This document shows, in pieces, positions 7,827 to 7,836 of a stretch of DNA of 7,836 nucleotides. The position numbers and the translations under genes are program-made. Positions within the stretch are counted from its first letter, which is position 1; every line of letters starts with the position of its first letter. Source of the stretch: Gammaproteobacteria bacterium (GTDB taxonomy: Bacteria; Pseudomonadota; Gammaproteobacteria; GCA-002705445; GCA-002716945); NCBI GenBank assembly GCA_002701705.1, contig NZWU01000030.1, positions 1 to 7,836 on the forward strand, in the 5' to 3' direction. The notes under the pieces are model-generated. The model was not told the DNA's origin. It was given only the letters and a program-made list of their open reading frames with translations, and did not search any database.

Positions 7827-7836
7827 CAAGATGAGC

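Noticed and set aside
7834..7836. Possible 3' end of another tRNA (tRNA-Gly by gene-order analogy) at the right edge
   Set aside because: Only three bases would be inside the window; cannot be supported.

Overview
The window is an AT-rich segment (roughly one third G+C by eye) of a bacterial chromosome carrying the highly conserved translation/transcription core cluster. Every real gene lies on the minus strand. In transcription order (high to low coordinates) they are tRNA-Thr(GGU), tuf (EF-Tu), tRNA-Trp(CCA), secE, nusG, rplK (L11), rplA (L1), rplJ (L10), rplL (L7/L12) and the first 1053 codons of rpoB, which runs off the left edge. The rest of rpoB, and rpoC by analogy with other bacteria, should follow outside the window.

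The gene order tRNA-Thr / tuf / tRNA-Trp / secE, a three-membrane-segment SecE of the Escherichia coli type (121 aa, unlike the short single-span SecE of many other bacteria), and E. coli-like RpoB and NusG sequences point to a gammaproteobacterium. The low G+C, very short spacers and lack of encoded CCA ends on the tRNAs suggest a reduced or streamlined genome, such as an AT-rich marine lineage (SAR86- or SUP05-like) or a symbiont. That lineage guess is inference.

Layout. Positions 7788-7836 hold only a possible tRNA promoter; 7715-7787 is tRNA-Thr. Positions 7559-7714 form the tuf leader, with a candidate -10 element and a short direct repeat. tuf occupies 6368-7558 and tRNA-Trp 6265-6337. 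The block secE-nusG-rplK-rplA-rplJ-rplL (3246-6240) is packed with spacers of 5, 5, 2, 12 and 28 nt, so Shine-Dalgarno sequences often sit in the end of the preceding gene. The only sizeable spacer is the 85 nt between rplL and rpoB, which holds a perfect 9-bp hairpin and an imperfect duplicate of the rplL 3' end. rpoB occupies 1-3160. No gene-free stretch exceeds 300 bases.

Together the genes supply aminoacyl-tRNA delivery (EF-Tu, two tRNAs), the ribosomal GTPase-activating stalk (L11, L10, L7/L12) and L1 stalk, the transcription elongation/coupling factor NusG, the catalytic beta subunit of RNA polymerase, and the SecE translocon subunit. I see no mobile element, CRISPR array or unfamiliar gene system. 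The points worth a second look are regulatory: no room for the classical L1 and L10 leader mRNAs, a hairpin kept at the rplL-rpoB junction, and tRNAs without encoded CCA.
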